Shown here: positions 21,448 to 31,989 of the stretch, piece by piece
Numbering within the stretch: the stretch's first letter is position 1
Layout: each line of letters opens with the position of its first letter
Assembly: GCA_036924085.1 (NCBI GenBank)
Contig: JAVGWX010000011.1
Coordinates: forward strand, 24,504,739-24,568,738
Reading direction: 5' to 3'
Source of the DNA: Ariolimax columbianus
Taxonomy: Eukaryota > Mollusca > Gastropoda > Stylommatophora > Arionidae
DNA: 64,000 nucleotides
Notes under the pieces: model-generated
Databases searched by the model: none
What the model was told of the DNA's origin: nothing
Seen by the model: the letters and a program-made list of their open reading frames with translations, nothing else
Program-made: the position numbers and the translations under genes

Positions 21448-22527
21448 TCATAATTCCTCTTTATTAATTTGTCTGCTCTGTTCCGGGTTAGAATTTTCTA
21501 ACGACCTTGTATCCGCTTGGTACAGATACCCAGTGTCGTTGACGAATATCTTCCAGACTCTCATGTTCGGGTCGCTGCTATTGACAATAAAATTCGGCGT
21601 TTTGATAATGTGCAGACGATTAGAAACAAGCCAGAGCCAGCCTTCATTATCAAAAGCGAAAGTGTCAGGCCAGTGCAATTTTAAATCATCCCTAAATAAT
21701 TCCACCTGAGTTTCCAAAGTTACTTGGTCTATAGGCAAATTCTGCTCCGCCATGTCTTGTTCCAAGTCCCAGTAATAAACCGCGTTCAGACTGATGGCTC
21801 CATAGTATAGGTGTTTGCTTCCGTGTACTACTCCATCACTCTGTGATATTTTTCTCCCTACGTGTCTCACGCTGGTTTCTAAGAGAGAGTTATTTCTCAG
21901 AACGGAAGTTGGTACTTGGTAAAGATCGTATCCCCCTAGAATGCAGTAGTAGAGATACTTAAAATCCGGGGACATGGCTAGTCCATCTATAGGGACGGGC
22001 ATGTTATACAGCTTGCCAGTGATATTGATGATAGAGTCGTCGACATCATTTGCTTTCATGGACGTGTGATCTAAATTATACGCCTTGCGAGCTTGAAAAT
22101 CATACACGACCAAGTAGCCGTCATTTGCGTCACTTATGTAAGCGTATCGTACCTGTCCATCTACATAGTCCAGGACGATATCGTTCAAGAAGTTTCTTGA
22201 ACTGCTAACCACATCTTCTGGCAGTTCATGCAGTTCAACTTGCTGATCGGTGTTCAGGTCAAAGACGACAATTTTAGCTGGACAAAGATTCAGTTTCATC
22301 CCTACCCGACCAGTGTCTATGACGTACATGAGGCCGGTGTTGGGGTCTATCTCCATGCTCCAGACAAACTGAAGAGCTTGACAGTCGCCTTGCTTCTGGG
22401 CTGCCCAGCTCGGGTATGGTCGTAGCTTGACCTCGCCTTGGACAACGACGACCTTTGCCAAAGTGACGGGATGTCCAGACGTCCAAAACCAGCGAGGAAT
22501 CGACAGGTAGACTTGGTTTTTGTACAC
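21448..22527 (-). CDS. yellow/MRJP-family secreted protein, exon 2 with stop
   Basis: The exon begins after CATTTACCTACAG with VYKNQVYLSIPRW and encodes 359 residues to TGA... at 21448; with exon 1 the protein is 428 residues, the usual size for the family. Family blocks in order: VYLSIPRWxxGxPVTL; DCQALQFVWSMEIDP and YVIDTGR; LCPAKIVVFDL; YISDANDGYLVVYD; PIDGLAMSPD with LYYCILGGYDLYQVPTSVLR; GRKISQSDG with YYGAISLNAVYYWD; WPDTFAFDNEGWLWLVSNRL. These build a six-bladed propeller. Insect yellows are secreted; some act in melanin formation, while royal jelly proteins are nutritive. The role here is unknown. Four N-glycosylation sequons (NIT, NNS, NSS, NDT) suit secretion. No frameshift or stop interrupts it. 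The 2781-base intron is full of repeats. AATAAA occurs only inside the coding end. Confidence 0.92.
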   Translation of the reverse strand: MYKNQVYLSIPRWFWTSGHPVTLAKVVVVQGEVKLRPYPSWAAQKQGDCQALQFVWSMEIDPNTGLMYVIDTGRVGMKLNLCPAKIVVFDLNTDQQVELHELPEDVVSSSRNFLNDIVLDYVDGQVRYAYISDANDGYLVVYDFQARKAYNLDHTSMKANDVDDSIINITGKLYNMPVPIDGLAMSPDFKYLYYCILGGYDLYQVPTSVLRNNSLLETSVRHVGRKISQSDGVVHGSKHLYYGAISLNAVYYWDLEQDMAEQNLPIDQVTLETQVELFRDDLKLHWPDTFAFDNEGWLWLVSNRLHIIKTPNFIVNSSDPNMRVWKIFVNDTGYLYQADTRSLENSNPEQSRQINKEEL

Positions 22528-22849
22528 CTGTAGGTAAATGACAAAGAACAAAACAAACAGAAGCTTCAATGCTAGTAAATAAACAAAGCAACAGCGTCAA
22601 TCGCAAATACAAATACATTTTAAGTTCCCGGAAAACACGTACATCAGACAATAGAAAAATGTTTACCTTTATGATCGTTGTCACTAACAAACATACTTAG
22701 TAATAGACAATGGAGATTCCAACCATTAATAGACTTAGGAATACATTCTACAGTTCCAGTAGATCAGACGTCTCTAAATGCCAGTCATTTGTATAAGCAT
22801 AAGTCCAGCACAATATTTCGCTTATCCAAATAAGATTTTTAGGAAAGTC

Positions 22850-23175
22850 TGATTCCAGAAGTCTAAACGCCAGTAATTTATTGAAGCATAGGCGCATCTC
22901 ATCATTTGACTTACCCAAACCAGCTTTCAGAAAAGTCTGATTATATTCTTTGTTGATAGACGTAACCGAAGAATAACATTTGACTTACCCAAACCAGCTT
23001 TTAGAAAAGACTGATTATAGTCTTTGTTGATAGACGTAACCGAAGAACAACATTTGACTTACTTACCCAAACCAGCTTTTAGAAAAGTCTGATTATAGTC
23101 TTTGTTGATAGACGTAACCGAAGAACAACATTTGACTTACCCAAACCAGCTTTTAGAAAATTTGGTTCCAGTCAT
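22850..23175. repeat. 74-bp tandem repeat in yellow-like intron
   Basis: Three to four units including GTCTTTGTTGATAGACGTAA, CCGAAGAACAACATTTGACT and ACCCAAACCAGCTTTTAGAA; one unit has a 4-base insertion. Confidence 0.85.
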
Positions 23176-23324
23176 TTGCAAACGGTTTCGTAGCAACAAA
23201 TTGTATATGGTGAGAATGCCAGTTCTATGCACAACTTTCTTTAGTCGGCTCTTACGACATACACGAAATGAAGACAGTAGACTTGTTCTCTTTTCTCAGT
23301 GAACGACACAATTTAAAACATAAT

Positions 23325-23665
23325 AAAGTAAAGTAAAGATCCCGTTAACACGCCAGTCTGGCATATTGGGAATACGGTGTTTAGACGATATTTTTCTTTA
23401 TCAGCGGCACTAATGGTGCCGCCAGGCCACGGATGTGACTGGATTCACAATAGTCGGCGACTTACACTTATGCCCACGGAAACGTGTTGCGGTTATCAAT
23501 CTGGATTAATTAGTTGGTTCATTTGGTGGTATTTTACCCTCGGGTTTTCCTGGTATAGTCATCGACTATTTTAAATAGTATATCGGCTACCCCGTGTCGT
23601 ATTTCCACGATCCAGTGCACATGGCTTAACTTCATGAAATTGGCGCCCTTCTCCTGTTTGCTGAC
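23325..23665 (+). repeat. dispersed repeat family D, copy 1, in yellow-like intron
   Basis: Core TAGTCGGCGACTTACACTTA, CGGAAACGTGTTG and TGGCTTAACTTCATGAAATT recurs at 27365-27670 and inverted at 45140-45420. The start AGTAAAGATCCCGTTAACAC also resembles a fragment at 38120. Confidence 0.7.
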
Positions 23666-23854
23666 GTCACATGGACCAATAATGCACTAACACATCGTAC
23701 AAGGAGATATTGAACCCTGTCCTGTTAGCAACATGCCCAAGCCACATCGCTCACACGCTGAGTGATGCCTCTAATCATCGCAACCCCCGTCGCAAGGCAG
23801 AGAAGTACTCTGCTCCCATCAAGGAGTCCGAGGGACCTCGGTGGGCACAAGTAC

Positions 23855-24130
23855 GATGAGACCGCAAGGGGCTAGTGGTTAAGTTACACGGCTCACAAAC
23901 TGAAGGTGCTAGGTTCACTCCCCATTACAGCACTGGCCTGGCCGTTACCCCGGGGAAGCAAACCCTTAGAAAATACAGGAGGAAGCAGACCCTTACATAA
24001 CATGCATGCCGAAGTCGGATGCACTGGGCCGATAGGCGCAAAATAAAAAAACCGTCGTGCATCGCACACCGCCTTGGGGAATAGAGAAATAAGGCGAACG
24101 CAAAAAAACATAAAAAAACCAAAACAAAAA
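23855..24130 (+). repeat. tRNA-like SINE with a domain shared with family C
   Basis: Head GGCTAGTGGTTAAGTTACAC and GTGCTAGGTTCACTCCCC look like A and B boxes. The body contains GCCGAAGTCGGATGCACTGG and CCGATAGGCGCAAA, closely matching the 3' half of family C. It ends A-rich. Confidence 0.62.
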
Positions 24131-24309
24131 AAACCACAGGGCGCCAGGGCTTAATTACGGGATATTGGATGAAGTTCAACGAGAATTGTAACTTAAGTGT
24201 CTCTTTTTTTCCTGCTGCAGCATGAGGGCATGGCAGTGGTCGATCGATGCAACTGATGCCTAAGCGAACATTATTAACTAACATGAGAAGTTAAATACAA
24301 GCGTTTAAA

Positions 24310-25300
24310 TACAACAGGAGATTGAGAAAGTCTAAAAGTTTTGAGTTCCTTGGCTCAATTTTAAGTAACAATGGAGATCAAGATGATGAGCAGCGCATGA
24401 GCTGCAGTGGTCAGCGACCCATAGCTGACTGCTAGCGCCAGGGCCAGCGAACCAGAGCTGCCAAGACCCTTCTACACCTCCACGCGATGATCCTGGATAA
24501 CAGGCTGCAGCAGGGCAGAATGGCTAAGGAGAAGGGATCGAAGAGGGAATGCTAACCCGGTACTAAAAAAATGCTTGCTGAAGTCGGATGTGTTGGACCG
24601 AAAGGTGCAAATATCGCAGTCAAGCTGTAAACTACGACACAACGCATTCCGTTCTCTGGACTACTTTTTGCTACTTAAGCGTTTCAGGGTTTGGCAGCGG
24701 GAGATTGAGAACTAACGAATCAAAGCCAAACCATGAGCAACAATGGGAATTGTCTTAAGGAAATCAAAAGGAGAATGGCTATGGCAATGCAGAGGTTGAA
24801 TAAAATGAGAAACTTATGGTGGCGACACACTAATAAAATTGCGAAGATGAAAATCCCGCGAACTTGTATCTTCCCGGTGGCAAAGTAAGGATGTAAAACG
24901 TGGACGACCACAAAAACACTTAAGGACAAAAATTGAGTCTTTTCAACTAAAATACTACAGGAAAGTGCTCAAAAGGCCATGTTTAGCTATCAGGAAAAAC
25001 AATGCAGATATTTTAAATGAACTGGATATCGAGGACAATTGGCTAGTAAACAATCTTTTCCAGAAAACTAAAATATTTGGCCACATCAAACGCCATAATG
25101 GCATGGAGAGAACGATACTGGAGGGTATGGTTCCTGGAAAGCGGTTAGAGGCAGACCAAAGAGAAAATTGACACAAGGCATCACAAGGTCCTGAAGGCAG
25201 CGAAAGAGGCGAGAGTTCTGGCTAGAGATCGGAGAGTCTTACAGAACGGCTGTTGTGAAAGCGATGTTCTGCAAAGGACAGGCTACATAATGACGATTAA
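24310..25300 (+). mobile_element. LINE reverse transcriptase remnant, interrupted by family C
   Basis: SKSFEFLGSILSNNGD (24330-24375) breaks off at a family C insertion and resumes at about 24735: SNNGNCLKEIKRRMAMAMQR, then a C-terminal part FGHIKRHNGMERTILEGMVP. Many stops and frameshifts. AACAATGG flanks the inserted element on both sides. Confidence 0.75.
24372..24725 (+). repeat. dispersed retroposon family C, copy 2 (nested in a LINE)
   Basis: Head GATCAAGATGATGAGCAGCG, block CAGAGCTGCCAAGACCCTTC, GCTGAAGTCGGATGTGTTGG, tail with GCCAAACC. It is flanked by AGTAACAATGG and AGCAACAATGG, consistent with an 11-base target duplication with one change. Confidence 0.82.
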
Positions 25301-25308
25301 ATACATAC

Positions 25309-25515
25309 TTTTATTCCTGCAATGACGCTCCACTCTGGAACATACGTCCCGTTTTGAATGGCCTCCTCTTTGTCGGCGTCCGACGGCCAATCAAAATCTA
25401 GCAACGCCCATTCGTGCACTAGTTCTGTCTCTCCAAAAGTCTGAGCTTCAACATTTACGATCACCTGTGAGAAAAACACTATTAACGCTAGATTGATTAT
25501 CAATAATCTCCACAT
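25309..25515 (-). CDS. yellow/MRJP-family secreted protein, exon 1
   Basis: This is the first coding exon of a yellow/major royal jelly protein gene. Reading leftwards from ATG at 25515, 69 residues start MWRLLIINLALIVFFSQVIV: a clear signal peptide with likely cleavage after NVEA. Then follows ELVHEWALLDFDWPSD, the family N-terminal block in which a W-x2-LDFD-x-PS motif precedes the propeller. The donor AAA|GTATGT at 25308 leaves phase 0 after GIK. The frame stays open 40 codons further upstream, but the internal Met gives a proper signal peptide and is preferred. An N-glycosylation sequon (NGT) sits near residue 55. No TATA box or other promoter signal was convincing upstream. Confidence 0.88.
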
Positions 25516-25894
25516 GGTCTTCGATCCAAAGCTGAGCAGTATTGCTAAATAGGATTTAAAAATGGGAGCCGAGTCGCACGAATGGAAGAACGATACAAAT
25601 GTCGCTATCAATAAATAACCAGTCCGAGCAGACATTACCAGTTACCGCGGAACTCCAGCACGTTTTTGGCCACGTTTGTTGTCTGCGAATAGATAAGCCG
25701 GCGATGATAAGCAGTTCACACATTTTAGGTTAAAGTACTCAATAGGTCAAGTATTCCCAACCTGAGAAAGTAGTACCAAAAGCTTGCCAATAAGGGTCTT
25801 CAACACGACTCAATTCTTGCCCATTTTTACAATCCACTTCGCCCTTCGTCAATGAAGCCCAGATCACCCCATTCATTCAATGTGACGCCAAACA

Positions 25895-25898
<4 letters not shown>

Positions 25899-25964
<66 letters not shown>
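25899..25964. repeat. CT/TA microsatellite
   Basis: About 36 bases of CT followed by about 30 bases of TA, upstream of the yellow-like gene. Confidence 0.95.
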
Positions 25965-25974
<10 letters not shown>

Positions 25975-25979
25975 TGTTT

Positions 25980-26095
25980 TTATATGAAATAAACACATAG
26001 CCAGCACACTTCGTGGCGACAGCAGTGACGAAGCGGCATGTAGTCTTCAGCCTAAAAACTCTTACTACCACAGCAATGGGAAAAAGTCGTATGTT
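25980..26095 (+). repeat. SINE body fragment
   Basis: GCCAGCACACTTCGTGGCGA then CAGCAGTGACGAAGCGGC matches the body of the tRNA-like SINE at 29617-29716; the tRNA-like head is missing here. Confidence 0.6.
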
Positions 26096-26314
26096 TTTTT
26101 TTTACACACAGCAGTGTCATTTGTTAGAGAAACCGGGATTTTGATCAGAGGTCCCACTTGAACGTTTGCAGTTTATTAGAAAATACAGTATTGGGAAATC
26201 AGTTCCAAATAAGGTAATATTGCTAAGACATTTTTCTGACAACTGCCGCCATTGTTGATGGCCATGAGAGGAGTTTTTTGTAAATTAAAATTGATGAAAA
26301 ATTACTTCAGATTT

Positions 26315-26770
26315 ACAACGAGTACCTGGTGATACTCGCTCGGCTTTCACTATCTAAACGTTCCGGGTTCTTCTTCTTCTTCTTCTTCTTCATCTTCTTC
26401 ATACGCTGTCAGACATCAAGTTGAATTTGTTCGAAGAAAGCAGCGGTCATCCCGAGGCTGTCGACACTGCCATAGAGCTTGTCTAGTGTTGGCGCTGGTG
26501 ATGACCACATGTGCTTTCTCTGGTTCTCGTATGTCGGGCAATTTTGCAGCAGATGTTCAGCGGTCATTTTCCCTGTACCACAGGTGCATTCGTCAGTACC
26601 ACCTGTCTACAGTTTATTGAATAAATAACCAGTCTGTTGTGGTCTGTGCGGAGTCTGAAGACCACGACCTGTTCCGGGTTCGATTCCCACTTGTGTCCAA
26701 TTTGGCAGACACTGGAGTTTTTCTCGGGCGAATGCTCCTCCACGAATGGAAAGTAATGGCAACCTACCAT
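26315..26770 (+). repeat. tRNA-like SINE split in its B box by a LINE
   Basis: Left part to 26370 ends GTTCCGGGTTC and right part from 26671 begins GTTCCGGGTTCGATTCCCAC. Joined, these give a normal B box (GGTTCGATTCC) and a SINE head and body. The intervening 300 bases are a LINE 3' end. Confidence 0.8.
26371..26670 (-). mobile_element. 5'-truncated LINE with exact 11-bp target duplication
   Basis: Starts with a TTC (GAA on the minus strand) tail and then matches the terminal region of the copy at 52140: CGGTCATCCCGAGGCTGTCG, ACTGCCATAGAGCTTGTCTA. The exact 11-base duplication GTTCCGGGTTC lies at 26360-26370 and 26671-26681. Confidence 0.88.
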
Positions 26771-26879
26771 ACTGCACACTTGCCAAGAAACTTATAACAG
26801 CCAAATAGATGGCGGTTGTAGAAAGCTACGTTCTGTAAAGGACATGTTACTTATTTTTACCTTGCAGTTAAGAAATCTG

Positions 26880-27270
26880 TCCATACTGCCTATCTTAGTC
26901 TTAGTCGACCTGTACTTCTACGGTGAGAGAATGCACCTGTGCAGGTCCCAGCTCTGGCGTGATCTGGATGTAGTCTGGAGGAGTATTTCATGCTTCTGGG
27001 GCTGGGCTCGAGCAGCTTATTACTCCGCTGCGATGGGACAAGTGCAACGGAGGGTGGTTAACCAATTTGGGATTCCATCTTAATAGACTCAAACACTAGA
27101 ACAAAGTAGGGGCACAACTTGTTAGGTGCCATCTATGGTGCTTTTAACATACCTCCTAATCATGGTCGATGTTATGCCATGTCACACAGTCAGTCGTCCC
27201 ATACAACATACTATATGTGGGGCAGTGGGGCTATTCTTGTTCTTGTTATACACACATGGACTTATACCGC
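26880..27270 (+). repeat. dispersed repeat family B, copy 2
   Basis: Aligns with 1120-1500 from TCGACCTGTACTTCTACGGT to TTCTTGTTATACACACATGG. Confidence 0.72.
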
Positions 27271-27364
27271 CCATAGAACAGAAAATGGCAAAGGAAATAA
27301 ACTTCAGCAACATCTTCGACTATTTTGCTAACTCAAAAGCAAGAAAAGTAAAATTGTAGAATGG

Positions 27365-27670
27365 TGAGAGCAGCATTGATGGCGCCATAACTGGCTGCGG
27401 GTCTACATTGCTCTTCTGTTTTAGTTCATTATAGATGCCGCCAGACCATGGATTTGTCAGGAATTCACACTAGTCGACGACTTACACTTGTGTTAACGGA
27501 AACGTGTTGTTGTTTTCCATTTGGACTGGTTAATTCGTTCGTCTTGCGTTTTCTTCCATCCGATTATCCTAGAATAGACGTCGGCTATAGGAATATCATT
27601 ACGCTTAAACATGTGTCAGATTTCACGGTCTAGTTCCCACGGCTGAACTTCACGAGAATGGTGCCCTTCG
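27365..27670 (+). repeat. dispersed repeat family D, copy 2
   Basis: Aligns with the copy at 23325 through GTCGACGACTTACACTTGTG and GGCTGAACTTCACGAGAATG. Confidence 0.7.
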
Positions 27671-27734
27671 CCCTAGCTGAAGACAGTGTCAGTTTTGTTG
27701 TATGAAATTTAGACACAACTATAATGAACTGTCA

Positions 27735-27860
27735 TCTGGAGAGAGATGGGCTCCGTCAGGTGTGTAGCGGCCGAAGCAGGTACTACAAACTGCAATAACG
27801 GTGCCTCAACAACCTTCTAGGTTATGGGGACTGATCATGATGATGATGAGAATGTTGAAA
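27735..27860 (+). mobile_element. LINE 3' tip with TGA tail
   Basis: AAACTGCAATAACGGTGCCT ... GTTATGGGGACTGATCATGATGATGATG equals the terminus of the LINE at 15200-15265; all coding sequence is lost. Confidence 0.65.
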
Positions 27861-28245
27861 TTACATTTTTCAATTAAAAATTAAACATGATGTCTTTAAT
27901 TTGTTTAATCTATACGTCGTTTAGAGTTTTTGTCTCAGTATGTTTAGTGTTTATTGAGAAGGGCGGCAAACCTAATGACCGACCCGCGCAGCACAAAATC
28001 TAGCTACGCCACTGCCTACAGGACCCATTGTCGAAGATAGTTGCGGGACACCCTGCAAAAGGTGGAATCGACCAATAGAAAAGATACATGCTATGGGAAA
28101 GACATGGCGTGTCACTGATTAGTTTTTGTTGTTCAAAGCTGATAACGATGCTTTAATATTTAAAAAAAAACAAGTTTAACGTGTTGATCTCCTATGCCAG
28201 TTTTCCCATTTCGGGCAGGGGCGATAATATTCCTGCTGTCTTAAA

Positions 28246-28757
28246 CTTCTTCTTCTTCTTTGATTAACTGATGCTATGCTTCTAGTCCGGTGAGATTCAC
28301 GAAGGAGACTGTGCGTTTCAGGTCTTCACCGGTCCCCCACAGCTTTTCGAGCAAGGTCGCTCCCCCATACCAGACTGCCTCTCGTTGGTCTGCATAGGTA
28401 GAGCAGTCCTGCAGAATATATTCTGGTGTTTGCCAGGGTGCTCCACAATCGCACGTGGTATGTCTCTGAGAACCATTCTATGGACGTGGGCCTTGAGTCT
28501 ACGATGTCCCGTTCTGAATCTGAAGATCTTTGTCTGCCATCTCTGCCAAATTTATCTATGCTGTCATTTTCTTACTTGTATTCTTTGTGCTGATCTCTCC
28601 ATTCTGTCCTCGTGGATCGTTTGATGTGTTTTTGCTTCTTTGTAGCTCTGTGGAGTCTGCATGCCGCCACTTCCGGCTTTTGTGAGCTCCTCTGCTTTCT
28701 CGTTTCCAGGGATTCCACAGTGGGCCGGAATACACTGTATGACTAAATCTATTTTTG
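28246..28757 (-). mobile_element. 5'-truncated LINE (RNase H end) with exact 11-bp target duplication
   Basis: GAA-type tail at the low-coordinate end. The minus strand starts inside RNase H (IQCIPAHCGIPGNEKAEEL, the H-C-G-I-x-GNE-x-A-D/E box) and continues to a C-x-CG ... EYILQ-x-C terminus. GCTGTCTTAAA occurs exactly at 28235-28245 and 28758-28768. Confidence 0.88.
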
Positions 28758-29249
28758 GCTGTCTTAAAGAAAACCCACAGAAAAACTTGCACTGTAACCG
28801 CAGTTGAGTAACGAATGGCTGAGCAGTTAGCATACCCTGTACTTTACCCATGGAAACCGGGCTCAAAACCCAGTCAAGACTTAAATGCTTCTATCTCAGA
28901 TTTCAAATAAAATTTCACACTGTCTGCGACTGCAATGGCAAGTAATCTTTATTCCGCATCTGTGATAGGTGCATTAAAAAACTACCAGTGAACATTGGTC
29001 AGGCATATTACGGCGACGTTGAAATAACCCACGCAGACGCGAAAACGATTTCAGAACTGAATTCCCGCTCAACGACCATCTAAGAGGCACCGTCATTGCA
29101 CTCAGGGCGACTACACATCCTTGTCAACCTCTATTACTGGAGGATTTAAACAAACTCTCGGGACTTCGTAACTTCTGTAAAACCGGGACTTCGTAACTTC
29201 TGTAAAACCAGTACTTCACAGACGCGAATAAAGCAACCTAGAGGGAGGA

Positions 29250-29400
29250 AGGCAAGAACAAAAGAGACTAAATACAACTACCGCATCGATATGGGAACAC
29301 ACTTCATCGAGAGAGAGCTGGGCTCCGCCCAGTTAGAAACATGCCCAACACACATCGTTCACACACTTAGGGAGATGTGACGTTCCTCATCTGCTTACGG
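29250..29400. repeat. short dispersed fragment
   Basis: GTTAGAAACATGCCCAACAC and CATCGTTCACACAC resembles 23728-23760 (GTTAGCAACATGCCCAAGCC); the family is not otherwise defined. Confidence 0.4.
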
Positions 29401-29499
29401 ATAAGACGTGGCAAACAAACAAACTAACCCTCCTTGCGGAGCCCAGTCATTGAAATGAACTCCACAATGCTAGGGTGGTATATACGCAGAAAATCTGCA

Positions 29500-29725
29500 C
29501 TGAGAGCGTGGCCGAATGGTTTCGACGTCTGCCTGCTGACATGGAAGGCAGTGGGTCGAATCCCTGGTAAAGCGTATGTTGTTATTCTGTTGGGATGAAA
29601 TTAAAAACAGAAACGTAGACAGCACACTACGTGGCGACAGTAGTGTTGAAACGGCCTGTAGTCCTCAGCCGTAAACCCCACCGACTGCCCCAGCAATGGG
29701 AGTAAGGTTGTACGACGACCCTGTG
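29500..29725 (+). repeat. tRNA-derived SINE (Ser/Leu-like head)
   Basis: GAGAGCGTGGCCGAATGGTT and GCAGTGGGTCGAATCCCTGG give very good A and B boxes. The long variable region recalls tRNA-Ser/Leu, but the acceptor stem does not pair and a non-tRNA body follows. Confidence 0.7.
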
Positions 29726-30529
29726 ATGATCAATGTATTCCTTACTGGAGAAGAACCAACAGGACCGACGCACCCTGCAATGAATGTCGTAAAAGGTGGC
29801 TAAACAGTGTTGTCCATGGGAATGGTAAACTCAACACGTAAATGATAATGCTATAAAATACAATAGAACAAGAGCGCATACGTGCTTGGGGGCAGACGTC
29901 CCGCAAAGTGGACATCGACAGTGCAGGCTTTTGGCTCATTTGAGTGCAATAAGGAAAGGATAATAGAGGTATTACGATAGATACGCAACATATATTTATT
30001 CGGTTGACCTAGCGGATCCTTTTCAACCTCGAGATGTGGAGATTTGCCAAAGAGAACTCCAGAATGCTCTACCGGCAGTCTTCCTTTTGGCATTGTTCAA
30101 CCTTGGTCCATCAGAGACTGTCGAATGATGTCCTCCTAGCGATGTCCTGGAGGTCTGTGTCCTTGGCCCTTAGCTTCCTTTGCCTGCCGTGGCAGTAGAT
30201 CTAACTCCATTCTGTCGGCATGGTTGAACCATCGCAAACAAGACTATTCTACCCTGTCGGAAAGGACTGGTTGTCAAGATCATGGCGTATTGTCTGGCTG
30301 CAGACCTTGTCCCTTCTTGTCTCTTGGATCACCTTTCATGAATACCTAATTTCTGAGGCCTGAAGCTGGTTTCCCTGGACCGTGGTCATTGCCAAACACT
30401 CACATCTTTAGTCAGAACTGGGATAGACCTGGGACGATACATAGTCATCTTTTTTTTCTTGTCAGTTTCTTTTTTCGCTGCGGAAACCTCGGTTTACAGT
30501 ATGGGCACATCTTCCGGTTGTTGCTCTTC
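29726..30529. other. spacer, nothing recognised
   Basis: No supported gene; short frames only. It could hold diverged LINE sequence. Confidence 0.35.
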
Positions 30530-30855
30530 TGGTAGCCACTGAAAAGGGCGTTAAGGGGGTTGGGATGGGGAGGGATGTGGTCGGAGTAACTGTCTTCACA
30601 TCCCGAGCGTGCCGATGAAGATGAACCGGGCTCATCAAGGCTGTTGTGCTATTATTGGTTTCACCTGCGTGTCGCTCGTTACTACGAGAATAACGTTGAT
30701 CCCCTCAGCGTTAGCCAGACTGCTTTGAAATAGCATGTTTCCAGGGAGAACTGTGTGAAAGTAAGATGGGGCCTTCATCAGTATGTTTCCCCAGATCCTA
30801 ACAAAGCCTGATAAATATGTTATTTCTGACTCGACTTTAGTTCTCTCTCCCCTTG
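30530..30855 (-). repeat. R1 dispersed repeat, copy 8
   Basis: Diverged minus-strand copy (CATCCCGAGCGTGCCGATGA, TGTTTCCAGGGAGAAC). Its 5' end abuts the ACTAACTA-type tail of a minus-strand LINE fragment. Confidence 0.65.
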
Positions 30856-30856
30856 G

Positions 30857-31510
30857 GCTAGTTAGTTTTCTTTCCACATGTGCCAATGAGCGCAGCGGGG
30901 AGCTTAAGTCGTCTGTCCTGCGCCAAGTGCGTTGCGTCGGTCAATGTGAGCCCATGTTGCTGCAAAATCACTCTGTCATCTATTCACCTGCATCGCAACC
31001 GCGCTCTTAACATGTAGCCAGATCTACCAGCTTTGAAAGCCATCAGTGGAAGTTGATGAGGGTGCATTCTCACGAGATGGCTAAACTAACTTATTTTCTG
31101 CCTAGAAATGTGTTCACACAAGACGTACTGCTGACCGTACTTCGAATGTCGTCGTTCCGCACTCTGTTTTTCCTGGTAACATCGATGACCTTTCTTAAAA
31201 ACTTCATTTTACAAGTCGAAATGGACAGAGGGCATGTTTGGCACTGGTAGCACAGAATCGACATAAATATATTATTTATCAGCTGTTGCTTTGTTGCCAA
31301 ACTAATGCTCAGATGCCTAAGCAGTTGTGGCAGCTGAAAGTCACCTCAGATGCTTTCTGACACCTAGTCTCAATTTCCCTGTCGATCTTGCCGGCTGCCG
31401 AAAATATACTGTCCAAATACTTGAACTCATGGGCCTGATGAAGAGCAATATCATGAATACTTATGTTGAGTGGTCCAGGTATTTTACTGATCATCTCCCC
31501 TTGCATACAA
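30857..31510 (-). mobile_element. LINE 3' end with ACTAACTA tail
   Basis: Minus strand: DIALHQAHEFKYLDSIFSAA, IDREIETRCQKASEVT, ATKQQLINNIFMSILCYQCQ, RVRNDDIRSTV, with frameshifts, ending near 30860 in GGAAAGAAAACTAACTAGCC. Same lineage as 43110-43730. Confidence 0.8.
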
Positions 31511-31639
31511 GTAAAAATGTCGTTAAATACGCCGGTCTCCCTAGGGAGTTACTGTACAAGGTAAACTTATTACACGCATTTGAAAGATGTCTAACTTTCA
31601 TCTTATCACCTGCCTGGTCTCTGTTGATATATCTGCCCG

Positions 31640-31803
31640 CTGAAACTGACAATCACATTGGCAAAGCTGCTGCTAAATTTGACAATCTCGCGATTGATGT
31701 TTTGGAGAACAGCAAACTTACACTCCAGACCAAGGTCACCGTTTACGACGCATGCGTCATCAACACGTTCTTATATGGCAGCGAATCTGATGTAACCTTT
31801 GGT
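31640..31803 (+). mobile_element. LINE reverse transcriptase fragment
   Basis: HIGKAAAKFDNLAIDVLENS then KLTLQTKVTVYDACVINTFL and YGSES: the post-palm segment of an RTE/Jockey-like reverse transcriptase, cut off by an R1 fragment. Confidence 0.7.
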
Positions 31804-31804
31804 A

Positions 31805-31905
31805 AAGGTGGGGTCTTAATCAGTATGTTTGACCACACCCTGAGTAATATAGTCTGATCAATATGTTTTGCCTGACCAGACTTTAGTTACCCCTCCCCAT
31901 GGACT
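31805..31905 (-). repeat. R1 fragment (head only)
   Basis: Only the tandem head region (AGTCTGATCAATATGTTTTG and neighbours) is recognisable, truncating a LINE fragment to its left. Confidence 0.5.
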
Positions 31906-31989
31906 CAAGTAAAAATGGCGATTACTAACAACGGTCTCCCCATGGAGCCAGTGCACAAGGAAAGCTTATTGTACACTTTTAAAAGATGT

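Noticed and set aside
29500..29575. Possible tRNA-Ser/Leu gene
   Set aside because: A and B boxes are good but the acceptor stem does not pair, and the sequence continues into a body shared with 25980-26095, so it is a SINE head.
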